NCBI RefSeq assembly: GCF_043290135.1 | Contig: NC_134709.1 | Span: 108,671,145-108,735,144 of the forward strand | Source of the DNA: Rhipicephalus microplus | Lineage: Eukaryota; Arthropoda; Arachnida; Ixodida; Ixodidae | Direction of reading: 5' to 3' | DNA length: 64,000 bases | Part shown: one piece after another, positions 51,512-62,979 of the stretch | Layout: each line of letters opens with the position of its first letter | Numbering within the stretch: the stretch's first letter is position 1 | Translations under genes and position numbers: made by a program | The notes under the pieces: generated by a model | Database searches by the model: none | Told to the model about the DNA's origin: nothing | Seen by the model: only the letters and a program-made list of their open reading frames with translations

Positions 51512-51741
51512 CTTAGGTTTAATGTCCCAAAAGCCCGATATACGAGATATGCCACATAGTGGAGGGCTCCGAAAATATTGACCACCCAGTGCTCTTCAAC
51601 CTGCACTCTCACCGCACAGTTCACTGGCCTCTACAGCATTTCGCCTCCATGGCAACTAAATGCGACCGCCACTGCCAGACTCGAACCCGCGACTTTCAGG
51701 CCAGCAGCCGAGCTCCGTAACAACCGACGCATCGGGGTGGA
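51512..51741 (-). repeat. Ruka-like SINE, diverged, minus strand
   Basis: It keeps TGGAGGGCTCCGAAAATATT, TACAGCATTTCGCCTCCATG and a degenerate tRNA-like head. Many substitutions and no obvious target duplication. Confidence 0.75.
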
Positions 51742-51744
51742 CAA

Positions 51745-53600
51745 CAATGCAGTAAATGTACCAGTGAAAGCCATATGCACAAGTTGTCCCAACTATCAAG
51801 CAAAACAGCTTTTATAAAGGCAGAGGCGTTCTATTAGGAATCGTGCATATGTTGAAATCAGGTCACGTAAAAAAAAAAAAAAAAAGGTGAGTCGGTGCAT
51901 CATATAGGAAAAGCCTGGTACCTACACCACATTGAATGGCACAGACAAAATAAACCTGGCACTGTTCCCGAGATAATAGCACCCAGCAACACACTGAAAA
52001 GTGAGTACCGTTTATCTCGGAAGTTTAAGAAACTCTGCCACATGTCTGTAAGGATACTTTAATTGTTAACGAAATATGAAGGCAAAAGGAATCTTGGAAC
52101 ACATCACGTTGCTACAAACATTTTTTTTTTGCTGTGCGCATGTACATACGCGTGTGTGCACAAAAAATGTCGTTCTCAATATAAGGAGCTCTAATATATA
52201 TGTGTGCTTCATTAAAAATTTAACTGTGACTCCACAATGGGAGGAGTGCCTTCCTATAACTTTAATCTCGGCGTTTTGCGCAGCCCCAACGTTTCAAGTA
52301 GCTCGTTCATTCTCGCCTCACTGCCGATTCTCGCACTGTTACACGCACTGTTATACGCTGTTATACGATTCTCGCACTGTTATACGGCAGGCTAAAATTA
52401 CGCAGTAGCGACAATAGCACCCACCGGAATCACAGCGAGAGAGACCGATTGCATTTCACCACGCGTGCTATATAGGTCATGAGGCGCGCTGACGTAACTT
52501 ATCGGCATCGTGCCGTCATTCCCTGCCTAGCTTTCAGTGCACTCGTCGGGACGAGATAAACAGAGCCGGGATCTCGAATTCACCGAAGCTAGAGGGCCGC
52601 AATCGCGCGATTTACTCCCACAAGAGCAAAGAAAGTTAAGAACGGGGAAGGGGGAGGGTCATTTGAAATGTCACCTAACGTTTCTATTTGAATGAAGGCC
52701 TTTCACGCGTCCCATACATGGGTTACTTCTGAAGCAGATTCGAGGTCAGGTTCCGAAAAACATATCGATACTGATATACACAATGAGCTAAACTGGGCGC
52801 TGATTCATAAATACAGAGCTTTTGTTCCACGTTAACGTCTAAACTCGCACTCATCGCACGAGGTGCCTCACGAAAAGGAACAAATGCTTGACAGAAGTGC
52901 CGTCTCCGTAGCTTACTCAATCAAACATAGCGCTAATAATTGCAATAGACGAGGAACTATGCGCGCACTGTTACGCAAGGTCACAACGTTTTATTACGCG
53001 TGGAGCCGAGGGCTGCATTCAAATGAACAGTGGGCCGTGTGTTTGAAATTCCTGTTACAGAGGAAGGGCTTAAAGCGTACGACTGATTCCTGTAACTCAG
53101 CTCGTTCTTCACTGATTCGAGAAGTATTTGCGGAAATATGTTTGTGATCCAATGGACTCCTACATTGAGCTCATTCAGTGATTAATTGCAGAAATTGTCA
53201 GAGGACGTTTCAAACGTGCCCCTGTTTACGTTAAAAGGGTTCTTGCAATGCATCCCCCGCGAAATGCAGCGAGCCACCGTTGCCTGGAGTCGTGCTTAGT
53301 AGCATGACACCAAAGCCCGTTAAAACAGGGCAGCTTTGTATTAGAATGACTGCCAACAATATTTGAACAATTTTTTTTTGTAAAAAAGGGGCATCTGGAT
53401 ACATCAAGCTATAGTGAAGAACCTACACGGCCGAAAAAGAATTCAGGAAGACCCAGGGACACTTTTTCATCGCGGTCAGGAGACGTTGCCGATCGAGGCT
53501 CATAGCGAGACAGGTTGCCTGAAATGTAAAATTCATTCTCAAAATGAGCTTAAAATCCTTTTCTTTTCTTTATGCGAACGATGGCTGATCATAAAAGGAC
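51745..53600. other. intergenic, mostly unrecognised
   Basis: Poly-A at 51869-51885, and a short internal repeat of CGATTCTCGCACTGTTA.AC at 52323-52386. A block at 52480-52560 shares GACGTAACTT and CTCGTCGGGACGAGA with 54262-54330, so both are copies of one MITE-like repeat. No coding motif. Confidence 0.4.
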
Positions 53601-53621
53601 CGTGTCACGAAGGCAATGAAA

Positions 53622-53730
53622 ACAACATGCTGACCACAATAAAAACTCATAAAAGCACGACGTTTAAGTCGCCGGTCGCCTTGTTCATGTTTCAGCCTTT
53701 CATGTGTTTTTATTGTAGTCAGCATGTTGT
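53622..53730. repeat. 34-bp inverted repeat with 41-nt loop
   Basis: Left arm 53622-53655 (starts ACAACATGCTGACCACAATA) and right arm 53697-53730 (ends TAGTCAGCATGTTGT). About four mismatches in 34 bp, with weaker pairing continuing outward on both sides. Confidence 0.85.
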
Positions 53731-53749
53731 TTAAATTGTCTTCATGTCT

Positions 53750-54210
53750 GTCTCTGGACCAGACGGGTGTCCATGGTGGTGGTGACAACTTTAATAATAA
53801 CTCCGGCAAATTCGTGGCCTGGGCCTAGGCCACCCCCGGGGAGGACCGGAAACTCTGTCTCCTCGCCACCTCGTGGGCTTGCTGGATTGTTTGCTCCTGG
53901 AGGTTGGAGCTTCGCAGCGCAGCTGTCCACCACGCCGCAGCCTCATTTGGGGAGACTGCATTTTCTTCTGCTAAAACTGCACAACCCCAAGAATGTGTTT
54001 CCGTCCAAGTATGAATTTCATGACTGGGTCATATACTACAATTAACGGCCATTGGCTGGTTAGATGATGGCGAAAAACTTTATTACATCTACTGAGGAAT
54101 GGGTGGAGTCTCTAGTCCGCGACCCCATTGGTTTGCTCCCTGGAGCATCGTTACGATGGCCGTCGCAAGGGGCTACTATGTGCTCCTTACGTGCTCGCGA
54201 CCACACTGAA
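53750..54210 (-). repeat. possible minus-strand retroelement 3' ends, two in tandem
   Basis: Two blocks begin with GTGACAACTTTAATAATAAC and GGCGAAAAACTTTATTACAT. Read on the minus strand, each ends in an AATAAAG-like polyadenylation signal after a GC-rich 3' UTR-like stretch. The family is not identified. Confidence 0.35.
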
Positions 54211-54740
54211 AGTAAGCTGCGCGTTCGAAAAAAAAAAGGTGTTCAATGCCATGACGCACCCGTGACGTAACTTCTTTTTCCCATGCCATCACACTCAACT
54301 TAGCTTCCAGCGCCCTCGTCGGGACGAGAGAAGAGGAAAAGTAATTACAACTAGCATGCGACAAATCTCGGTAACTCTTTTCGCATTTGACGGGTTTTAA
54401 AAATTGCTTCAGCGTTCGATTGGCTAATGAATATATTTGATGGTAACTTGGAAAAATGCTGCAGGACCCGTTGAAAAATGACACGCGTATTGCGTCCTGG
54501 CTACGCCATTCTCCGTGCGGCTCCGGCGGAGAACGTGAGTTGTCAAATGACCGATGCGTTGCAAGCGCGTGACCGCTAAGAAATGGAACACAACAGCTGT
54601 AGTCTGTCACACGTTCCTGGGAAACGATTTCCGTCCCGAAAGAGGAGTACGTGATAGGTGCCGCTGGGATTGGGCGCGCTTACGGAATACGGAAACTAAT
54701 TGAGAACGTCTTTCTCCTTTCTTTCTTTCTTTATTACTTT

Positions 54741-54920
<180 letters not shown>

Positions 54921-55129
54921 AGTAACGTGTTCTGCGCTTCCCTTTGTCTCCGCGTACATGAATCACGAGTCTTTTACATGAGCGTGCCTGCCAACCAGCG
55001 GTAAATTACAAAGAACGTAGTTTCAAATGCTACACATTCTTCACGCATTGCGGTACAGCTCTTTCGAAAGAATGCGACTTTTCGGCCGCATCCACCTGAC
55101 GGTGCACAAAAGAGTGGATTAAATATAAC

Positions 55130-55215
55130 ACCAAGGACACAATGGGAATCAAATCCGGGTCCTCTAGGTGCCTACCGAGCTTTCTACCACAGATCCATGC
55201 CGGTGCTTGAAACAC
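55130..55215 (-). repeat. tRNA-derived SINE head, family 3
   Basis: On the minus strand GGCATGGATCTGTGGTAGAA (A-box-like) is followed after a spacer by CCCGGATTTGATTCCC (B-box-like). It resembles the head at 16870-16935 in layout. Confidence 0.55.
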
Positions 55216-55266
55216 CGTTGCAAACTGGCCTTAGGCAGGCTTGATGTGGGGAAAGTAATCGCGTTA

Positions 55267-55311
55267 ATATGAGTAATAAAGCGTTTGTCTCAGACGCTTT
55301 ATTACTCATAT
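55267..55311. repeat. perfect 18-bp hairpin with 9-nt loop
   Basis: Arms ATATGAGTAATAAAGCGT (55267-55284) and ACGCTTTATTACTCATAT (55294-55311) are fully complementary. Confidence 0.95.
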
Positions 55312-55314
55312 AAA

Positions 55315-56385
55315 CACGGAAGAACAACCGGGTGTCACACAATGCGAATTGCGTAACGAGTGGATCGTCCAATGCTGCCACCCCATTACGAAAGATTCAG
55401 GCAAAATTAGTCGTCAGCCACAGCTTAAAAATTTGCACATAATTTCTTGCAAGTGTGTAGCGGGTACCAGACTTCTCTAAGGATGATGAAGAATGGAATA
55501 GAGAATGCATCCCTTCTACACACAAAACAATATGATGGCTAATGGCGTAGCGGGCACCATGCAAATGTGTTTGTAGCAGTTACCCAAAGAGTTTGAAAAA
55601 GTAAGACGGAAATTCGGGCTAGTTGCTTGGAATTCATCGTGAACTTGGTTTACGATGACTGTTCCCTGTGACGTTTAGCGGTTTGCGCGCAGGCCTGGTA
55701 GCTTTTTTTTTTTTTTTTTGCCCTACTGCTCTTTGGACCTTACTGTTATAGTAATTTACAAGGAGAAGACGCAATGACAAAAGTTTCAAAACAAAAATAA
55801 TGATGCCAAACAACTGTGTGTACTGTGAAAATGATTTCCTACGCATTCGTACAGGATGACTCCAAGGCGCGCAAACCATCTTCTTCCACTGCCACTTCCC
55901 CTCGGTCAATCGCAGTGATTTCCACTCCCAACAGCTTTCTGCACCTATCGTGGTTTTGCATTGCCATCGTAATCGGCGCACTTCTGAGCAGACGACGATC
56001 TCTTGTGGTCATGACATAACACATTTTAATATAATTTCATTCATAAACATAGTTGTAATGCTCACAGAATAAGCACGCTACGCTTTCTTGGCCAGTCCCC
56101 TATAGAGCGGGTATGTGCCACATTTTCAAGGAAAGAAACAAACAAATATGTGTAATCACATAACTTCGTCGCTTGGTCAAGCGGGATGACGTCACGATAG
56201 CGTGATTGAGTGACGTCATCACGTGACGCCCTTTTTCGCACTACTTTAAGGCATAATAAATCTTGACGACCCCCACCAAGCACGTAATCAAGTATGCTGT
56301 AGATGCTTGTGTTGTGCACTTTCTTGTCTTTTTTTGTGCGGTGATTGTGATGAGTATGTGCCAACTAGCCTAACTTGCGCCTTCG
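55315..56385. other. intergenic, nothing recognised apart from paired TGACGTCA sites
   Basis: Poly-T at 55704-55720. TGACGTCA occurs at 56187-56194 and 56211-56218. No gene is recognised. Confidence 0.4.
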
Positions 56386-56389
56386 GAGA

Positions 56390-56670
56390 AAGTTATTTTC
56401 ACAAAATTCACAAGCACACACATGGCCGTGCGGTAGACCATCCGCTTGCTACGCAAACGACCCGGGCTCGATCTCTTTCGTACCCAAACGACCAGGCTTC
56501 AATCCCCACTCTGATACACGATTTTATTATTATTAAAATATTTTAATCGTTCTCGATTTTTCGCTCACGTATAAAATGATGATATTGCGCTCACAACCAA
56601 CCACACTGACTCTTGACGCTGGAATATCTGGGAAACGAGCTCTTTGTTCTTGTCGCGTTAAAGAAAAAAA
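56390..56670 (+). repeat. tRNA-derived SINE-like repeat, family 2 (copy 2)
   Basis: Copy of the repeat at 37840-38098: AGTTATTTTCAC, CGCAAACGACCCGGGCTCGA, a duplicated-looking B-box segment (CCCAAACGACCAGGCTTCAA), then GACGCTGGAATATCTGGGAA, ACGAGCTCTTTG and TCGCGTTAAA. Longer than copy 1. Confidence 0.6.
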
Positions 56671-56764
56671 CACCCCGAGATCGAATGCCATCTCAACCCA
56701 GGCCCCCTCCGTGGCAGCGGTAAAGTGTGTACATAAATAGCTCCCCATTAGCAAGCTGAAAAAC

Positions 56765-56835
56765 GTACGCTTCGTGGCCGAGTCGGTTCGCGCTGCGGAG
56801 CGAGAGGTCGTTCGACTTTCGGCGACGGAGTCCTT
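56765..56835 (+). repeat. isolated tRNA-like sequence
   Basis: TTCGTGGCCGAGTCGGTTCG resembles a type II tRNA A-box region and GGTCGTTCGACTTTCGGC a B box. No acceptor stem pairing was found, so it is a SINE head or pseudo-tRNA, not a called tRNA gene. Confidence 0.35.
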
Positions 56836-56839
56836 TCTT

Positions 56840-57740
56840 CTGTTTTTTTTTTCTTTGTCAGCTCTTAGTATATATATTTTACAACGTCATTTTCATGAAG
56901 GAAATACGTCAGTGGAATCGTGGTGAACCTCTGCATAAAACAATGTCTCGTTAAAATTTGGCTGATCCCATGTGCCTTGGCAATCAATGATGTGTGACGC
57001 ACGCATCAAGAAGTTGGCTATGTGGAAATGGTAAAATGAGCCCAACGTTACGAGACGGATAGATGTGGTACTCGGTAAACACATACTTTACGCGCATTTA
57101 CGTATCTAGAATGGAAGTGTAAAGAATGGTTGTTTATAGTTGCGTAATGATTCTACAGCTAACTTGCCCTACCAGCATCAGCAGTGGTAGGCTGAAATGT
57201 TGTTAATTGTATACAATAGCCGTTGATGTTGGTTCCTCGAAGTGGTATACCAAATACGTGCTGATATTTTTAGCTTGAAGGCAAGTGTTACGATGCTGTG
57301 TAGCTGTGTACTCATTGAGGGCTTACGAGGAACGTGCACTACACTGGCATCTACTGGTCACTACATTGCGTAACTGACATGAGATCAGCACTCACCTTAG
57401 AGCACAGACGTCAGCATTATCAGAACGAAGTGCGCTTCATGGTTGGACGACGTGCATATCACACCTAAATGTTCGCAGCATATTCTACCGTGGTCGAGTA
57501 ACCCCTGAATATAGATTGCTGAACCACAAGAATACAAACGTAATGTTTGTTAGGCTGCTATAAAAATGGAGTCAACATTGAAACCACATTTGACGTTAAC
57601 GCGGCATGGTGTTTGTGCTATGCCTTTACATTTATGTAATGTTTATTGCTTTGTAATAAAACCGCATAGCCAGTACTTCAACGGTCAACCGCAATCGCAG
57701 ACGCACCAGCCTTAAGCCTGTATAGTGTATTCTTCAATCA
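56840..57740. other. intergenic, nothing recognised
   Basis: No repeat or coding motif that I can name. Confidence 0.35.
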
Positions 57741-57815
57741 CTTTCAAGACCTGGCTTGGCTTTGTGGTAGAATACACGATTGCCACGCTCAATGCTTGGG
57801 TTGTATTCCTTCTGA
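57740..57815 (+). repeat. diverged tRNA-like SINE head
   Basis: GGCTTTGTGGTAGAATACAC followed by CTTGGGTTGTATTCC has the A-box and B-box layout of the other tRNA-derived heads in the window. Confidence 0.4.
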
Positions 57816-58162
57816 AATCTCATTTTTTTTTATCAGTGCGTTTGTCGGGTCTACTCTGCCGACGTCAGTTTTTGTTAACGCTCTCACATTAAAGTTACTA
57901 ATGTATGTCCTAGCCGTTCCGAGGTAGATATCAACCGTCAATCTCCTGTTGCACATACCCGAGTGCCGTCGACAGTGGTACACAGGTATGTGCCCCATAT
58001 ATCTGAAGAAAGCGGTTTGACTACGTACGCGACACCATTTTGACTTCATTCATGTCTTGACCAGACAGCCATATTCCTCAAGCTATCTTACCCTCCTTAC
58101 CAATTTCAGTGTACACCAAGTCAAAGAGGCGATCCCGAAAGCTCCCAGACGTAGCCAGCCAG

Positions 58163-58229
58163 ATAGATAGATACGTAGACAGAAAAGCTCGAAGTGCCTG
58201 CAGTACACTAGAAAATGCTTCGCATTTAA
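58163..58229 (+). repeat. tail of the GATA/palindrome repeat family
   Basis: (GATA)3, then CGTAGACAGAAAAGCTCGAA, ending in the palindrome AAATGCTTCGCATTT (58213-58227). It parallels the (GATA)n tail at 40404-40565. Confidence 0.65.
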
Positions 58230-58443
58230 TAGCAGCCAGTTATCACGCAATGCTAATTGCGCAACAAATGTGTTATTAATGCATCCCAGTGCAAGGTGGC
58301 CAACCATAGTTCTTCATCGTCACCAGACGTATGCAGTACCAACAAAGTGCAAACAATACCTTACCTATGTGTTGCGGGTATCTCGTTTATTCGCAGAAAG
58401 ACAAATAGTGGTGTAGTGGGAGCTGTCCTGCTTCCCAAAAATT

Positions 58444-58683
58444 GCCCCGCCGCGGTAATCTAGTGGCTAAGGTACTCGGCTGCTGACCCGCAGGTCGCGG
58501 GATCGAATCCCGGCTGCGGCGGCTGCATTTCCGATGGAGGCGGAAATGTTGTAGGCCCGTGTGCTCAGATTTGGGTGCACGTTAAAGAACCCCAGGTGGT
58601 CTAAATTTCCGGAGCCCTCCACTACGGCATCTCTCATAATCATACGGTGGTTTTGGGACGTTAAACCCTACATATCAATCAAG
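58444..58683 (+). repeat. Ruka-like SINE, full length, perfect target-site duplication
   Basis: Starts GCCCCGCCGCGGTAATCTAG, B box GGGATCGAATCCCGG, and ends ACATATCAATCAAG. Perfect 14-bp direct repeats GCTTCCCAAAAATT lie at 58430-58443 and 58684-58697. Very close to the copy at 42730, so both are young. Confidence 0.93.
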
Positions 58684-58699
58684 GCTTCCCAAAAATTAT

Positions 58700-59760
58700 T
58701 ATCTATATATATGGCGTATAATGCACGCCTTGTGAAAATTCTAAACTCCTAAACAAATTCTAAACAAATTCTTGCCGCCTGTGTGCATCAGAGTCTATCT
58801 ATATCTTTCTCTGTCTTTCCATGTTTTAGATGCAAAGTGGCTTTTGCTTGGCGCTGTGTTCGTCCCTCGGCGTCCGCTCTCCCACTGCGCACGAGCCAAC
58901 CTACCCCCTCCCCCTTCTCTCTTCGAGCTCACGCTGGGAAGGTGGGAGGAGGTAGCAGAGTGCTGCCTCTGCTTCGCTTCTCCTCTCCCGTTTATCTTTC
59001 CGCCAGGGCTGTGCGCTCGTATATAATGCTGCGCGCGCTCGCTCCGTCACATTCTTATAGCAGCGCTGGGTCTTCACTTTGCGGCACACACACGGTAATA
59101 CACGGAAATGGGAGGGGCGGCGGGTAACATAAGCGGCACACAACATATACACAACTCCGCGCACAAACAAAAGATACACGGAAACATACAAATGAAGACA
59201 CAAGTGAACACCAGCTCTGCTTCGCCTCCCACATGGTTCCCTTTAGTGGGAGATGTCTTTATCGTTATCTTTTTATCCTCCCTGTTTTTCTCTCTGTTCA
59301 TATATTCGTTCTATCTCGTTATCTCTCTGTACTCGTTACCTTACCCATCAGTGCTATTGCACCCCTCGCCGGACAAATCGGCCAGTGTGCTGTGGGGTGA
59401 AGCGGAAGATGAACATAGAGGAAGATGAAGAAGTGGACGAAGAAAGCGCGCGTTCGTTCATGATGATGATAGTTTTGAGGTCACGCCGCATGGCCCAACG
59501 CAAAGCTTATTAGTTCCGCTCTAAACTGTGAAGTGCGCAAGAGGTGGTTGGTTCAGAAGACCTGCATTTACAAGGCGCAAGGGCATAATTATTGATCGTT
59601 ATCAGTAACATGTGGTATCAAACTAGAGTTGGACGATTTGCCTTACGGACTCGTAGTGGATTATTCGCCTCTTCGCAAAAGGAATAATTAAGGCATATAT
59701 GATGGGCCTTTCTCAACAGTACATAACGGAAATAGATTATTATGTTAGTATATTTTAATC
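58700..59760. other. intergenic, nothing recognised
   Basis: GC-rich around 58850-59040 and pyrimidine-rich at 59260-59350. Open frames have no family motifs. Confidence 0.35.
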
Positions 59761-59766
59761 TTTTCA

Positions 59767-60135
59767 TATTATTGGCACCGAACCAGTCATTATATCCGCC
59801 GTAACTCCCATCTGATAGTCTGACCGCTTGCTCGCTCGACATTTTCATATATTACGTAAATACGTTTCTTTATTCTAAAGTTCCCGTGGTATTATTGGCA
59901 CCAAACCAGTCATTATATCCGCCGTAAGTCCCATCTGATAGTCTGACCGCTTGCTCGCTCGACATTTTCATAAATTACGTAAATACGTTTCTTTATTCTA
60001 AAGTTCCCGTGGTATTATTGGCACCAAACCAGTCATTATATCCGCCGTAAGTCCCATCTGATAGTCTGACCGCTTGCTCGCTCGACATTTTCATATATTA
60101 CGTAAATACGTTTCTTTATTATAAAGTTCCCGTGG
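59767..60135 (+). repeat. three near-identical 123-bp tandem units
   Basis: Units at 59767-59889, 59890-60012 and 60013-60135, each starting TATTATTGGCACC and ending TTCCCGTGG. They differ at only a few bases (for example caccGaacc versus caccAaacc). On the minus strand each unit carries ATG and an open stretch MKMSSEQAVRLSDG then YGGYNDWFGANN before a stop. Confidence 0.95.
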
Positions 60136-60231
60136 TTAATTGTATTTAGATTAATGAGATTTTACCTTAAAACATCCTGCCGCCCGGTTATGGCCCATCA
60201 CTTTTTGTGGCTGAGCACCATCACAAAGAGG

Positions 60232-60233
60232 AA

Positions 60234-60267
<34 letters not shown>
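60232..60267 (+). repeat. (ATC)n microsatellite
   Basis: About 12 CAT/ATC units. Confidence 0.95.
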
Positions 60268-60439
60268 TTGATTAGCAGCAAGCTTTATGGGAGAGTTTGG
60301 AACAACCACTTTTATGTGCACAAATGTACTTTCTGCGGCACGGTACCCGATAAGCGAAGCTGGGCTAGCGATTGATAATGTGATGCGAACGGGGCCAGAT
60401 TACGCTATCATGTTCCCCTCTTAACGAAGCTCACGCATC

Positions 60440-61000
60440 CTTGAACTTTTTGCATTGCGTCCGCTGAATGCCGTCAAATACGTATCGCCAAAAGGTTGTC
60501 CTTCCTGCATCAGAAACGGCAGCGATGAAACGATAGAGCACGTTCTCTGTCACTGCCTTCGTTACATCGTGCAAAGACGTCAGCTAGCTGCTGCGTTAGC
60601 TTGCCTTGACGAAAGATCCTTGTCAGAACAGCCAGTGCTTGAAAGGCGACATAATCTGCCTTCCCACAGAAAATCAGTGAAGGCCTTATTGAAATTTTTG
60701 CGTGGTAGTGACCTATTGAATAGGCTATATTACCCCAGCTCTTTTTTTTTTTGTTTTCTCTTTCGCGCGTCTACTTCGCTCCTCGCTTTCTTTCTGATCT
60801 TTATTCCCCATTCTCCCTTCCTTTAGAGCAGGGTAGCAAACCAGATGCTCCAATTTCTTGTTAACCTGCCTGCCTTTCCCTCATTTTATTCTCTTTCTCT
60901 CTCAACAAATATTTGCCATCTCGTCAGCTCTTACTGGAGTCAGAGTCCTGTAATACGTAATAAGTCATTGTAACTTTAATAGGTACACTTTAGCACTTTA
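60440..61000 (+). pseudogene. LINE C-terminal fragment (I/R1-like) with 3' UTR
   Basis: A frame at 60455-60730 reads GCPSCIRNGSDETIEHVLCH then CLRYIVQRRQLAAALACLDE, RSLSEQPVLERR and KALLKFLRGSDLLNRL. This is the zinc-finger (C..C...H...C) and C-terminal helix block of I/R1-like LINEs. A 3' UTR follows with pyrimidine tracts and GCAGGGTAGCAAACCAGATG. The element is 5'-truncated. Confidence 0.7.
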
Positions 61001-61009
61001 ATAAAGAGA

Positions 61010-61460
61010 TACTGAACAAAATTTCTGCCGCAAAATTTTGAACCGAATTGAAAGATTGGGCTTTGAAATTGATAAAGGCAACTTTCACCACAGGCACGAA
61101 CTACAGAAAAATAATGAATTTTATGCGTTTATTCACAAACTTCCACGTCTAGCGGCCACGGAGTGAACTAGAGAAGGCGACGTCACAAATGCCCGAAACG
61201 GGCAAGCCAACAATGCCAGCCGTTGCCCGCGTTTCTCGACTCACTCATCTCCCCCTACTGTTCGCAGAACCGGTATGAACAGCAACGGCTGGAATAATGC
61301 TCTCGGCTGGGAAAAAGCATCAGCGCTTTTGTGGAATGGCATTCGCTCGCAGGATTTCAAGCTGGACGGTTGTGCCCTCGCGATCTCCGACTTCAGCGTA
61401 GCTCCCGCCGACTGGTTCGCCCTCCGCGGTCTCCTGAAGCCGTGCAGCTCTCGCATTGTG
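61010..61460. other. repeat-like block, family unknown
   Basis: AGAGATACTGAACAAAATTT begins a block that reads like a MITE end, followed by moderately GC-rich sequence to about 61490. No second terminus was found. The open frame at 61275 has no recognised motif. Confidence 0.3.
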
Positions 61461-61489
61461 GCACCCCGCCCTTGGACTGCTTCGACCGG

Positions 61490-61720
61490 ATCCCCACTTT
61501 CCTATCTCCTTCTTTTTCTCTCTCGTTGGCTGGATGGCTTCTTCTCCCTCTATTTTCCTTCTATTCTTTTTATCCCTCCTTCTTTTTCCCTATATCTTTT
61601 ATTCCCCATATCCCATTCCTCTGCTGACCTGTTGAGGTGTCCTCGTAAGGAGAGACAGTTACGGGTCGACACCTTTCTTTTCTTTTCTTCTGATATAACC
61701 ACTTATATATATTTTGTGGA
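61490..61720 (+). repeat. retroelement 3' UTR-like fragment
   Basis: Pyrimidine-rich tract, then GTTGAGGTGTCCTCGTAAGG, AGAGACAGTTAC, then CTTTTCTTTTCTTCTGATAT. It shares the GAGGTGTCCTC/AGACAGTTA pair with 33736-33757. Confidence 0.5.
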
Positions 61721-62090
61721 ATGGGGAGACTGGTATGAAAGGAGAGGTGGCGACTGAAAGAAAGGGGAGGACGGGAATACGTGAGTCTTGCAAGCACCTC
61801 GGCGATTGTGGCGTACTATCGAAGTTCGAACGCGCGAGCGCGTGGCCAAGAGCTTCAAAATGCATACAACGGGATGCGAGAATGGCGCTGCCAAAACTGA
61901 AGGGGAAAGGAGGAGCGTTCTTCCGCTGACTGTTGGCACTCCAGCATTACCATACCGCATCATTGTTGCTCTGAAACAGCAGTTGATCGCGTGCCATCGG
62001 CCGCTAGCAATGATAACAAGGAAATAAAATTCACCGAAAACAAGCACCTGTATCAAAATGGTCTACGAACACCATCTAGATGTAATAAAA

Positions 62091-62148
62091 GCAGGCTGGT
62101 CATGCTTACATGACCGGCCTGCTGGGTCTAAAGCCCATAGGGGCTTTA
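62091..62148. repeat. two adjacent tetraloop hairpins
   Basis: Hairpin 1: GCAGGCTGGTCATG (62091-62104), loop CTTA, CATGACCGGCCTGC (62109-62122), one G-T or mismatch position. Hairpin 2: TAAAGCCC (62129-62136), loop ATAG, GGGCTTTA (62141-62148), perfect. TGGGTC flanks hairpin 2 on both sides. Confidence 0.9.
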
Positions 62149-62149
62149 G

Positions 62150-62760
62150 CTGGGTCAACTGGTTTTTGCTGTGCGCTTTGTGAGGTTATATCACCGATAG
62201 CAGCCACTGACAATGTGTTTTGCAACAACAATATCTAGGAAGGAGTGTGAACAGCTAGCGGAAGCGCACCACCCTTTCCACTTGGTTTCCGACAGCAGCC
62301 TCGGCTAATCAGCCGACGTATATAGACACGCTCGCGAGTTTGAGCTCATATTGCTCACAATAGTACGTGATAGCTCGCGCTCACGTACGGCCACCGCGTG
62401 CTGACAATCCATACAAAATACAGCCAACTGTTAAAAAGTACGGGAAATTAACTCCGTTTATCGGAACAATGGCGTCCTTCGAGCCGAGATTCGAAGTTTC
62501 ATCAGCTTTTAGAATTTCGTTGAGTATTCCTTTGAGTATTATAGTGCTTAGTAGGCCCCGCAAACGTCGTATACGTCTCTGATTCAAATGGCCGACATAG
62601 CTTGCAAACTTGACAGAGTTACACTACGCTCAGGATATATATTATATACATATTTATTGGAATGTACCACTAGTTCTTGTTTCTTCTTTTTTTTTTTGGA
62701 CTTTTGCTGCCAGAAGTCGACCCTTCCGCACAACCGAATACCGAAACTCAAGTCGCCCAA
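62150..62760. other. intergenic, nothing recognised
   Basis: Short frames on both strands near 62370-62590 have no recognised motif. Confidence 0.35.
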
Positions 62761-62766
62761 ATGTCA

Positions 62767-62975
62767 ACCGTGGTGGAGAAGAAGTTGTGGTGCTTGGCTG
62801 CTAAACCAAAGGTCGTGGGTTCGGTCGCGGCTGTCGCACTTCGATGGAGGCGTAATGGGGGAGGACCCTGCATGTCAGTGGACGTTAAAGAACATCAGAT
62901 GGTCGAAATGTCTGGAGCCCTTCACTTTGGCGTCACCCAAAATCATATCGTGGTTTTAGAATGTAAAACCCTAGG
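62767..62975 (+). repeat. Ruka-like SINE, old copy
   Basis: Retains GGTCGTGGGTTCGGTCGCGG, CGATGGAGGCG, GACGTTAAAGAACATCAGAT GG and ATAATCAT-like tail with many substitutions. Confidence 0.7.
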
Positions 62976-62979
62976 TAAT

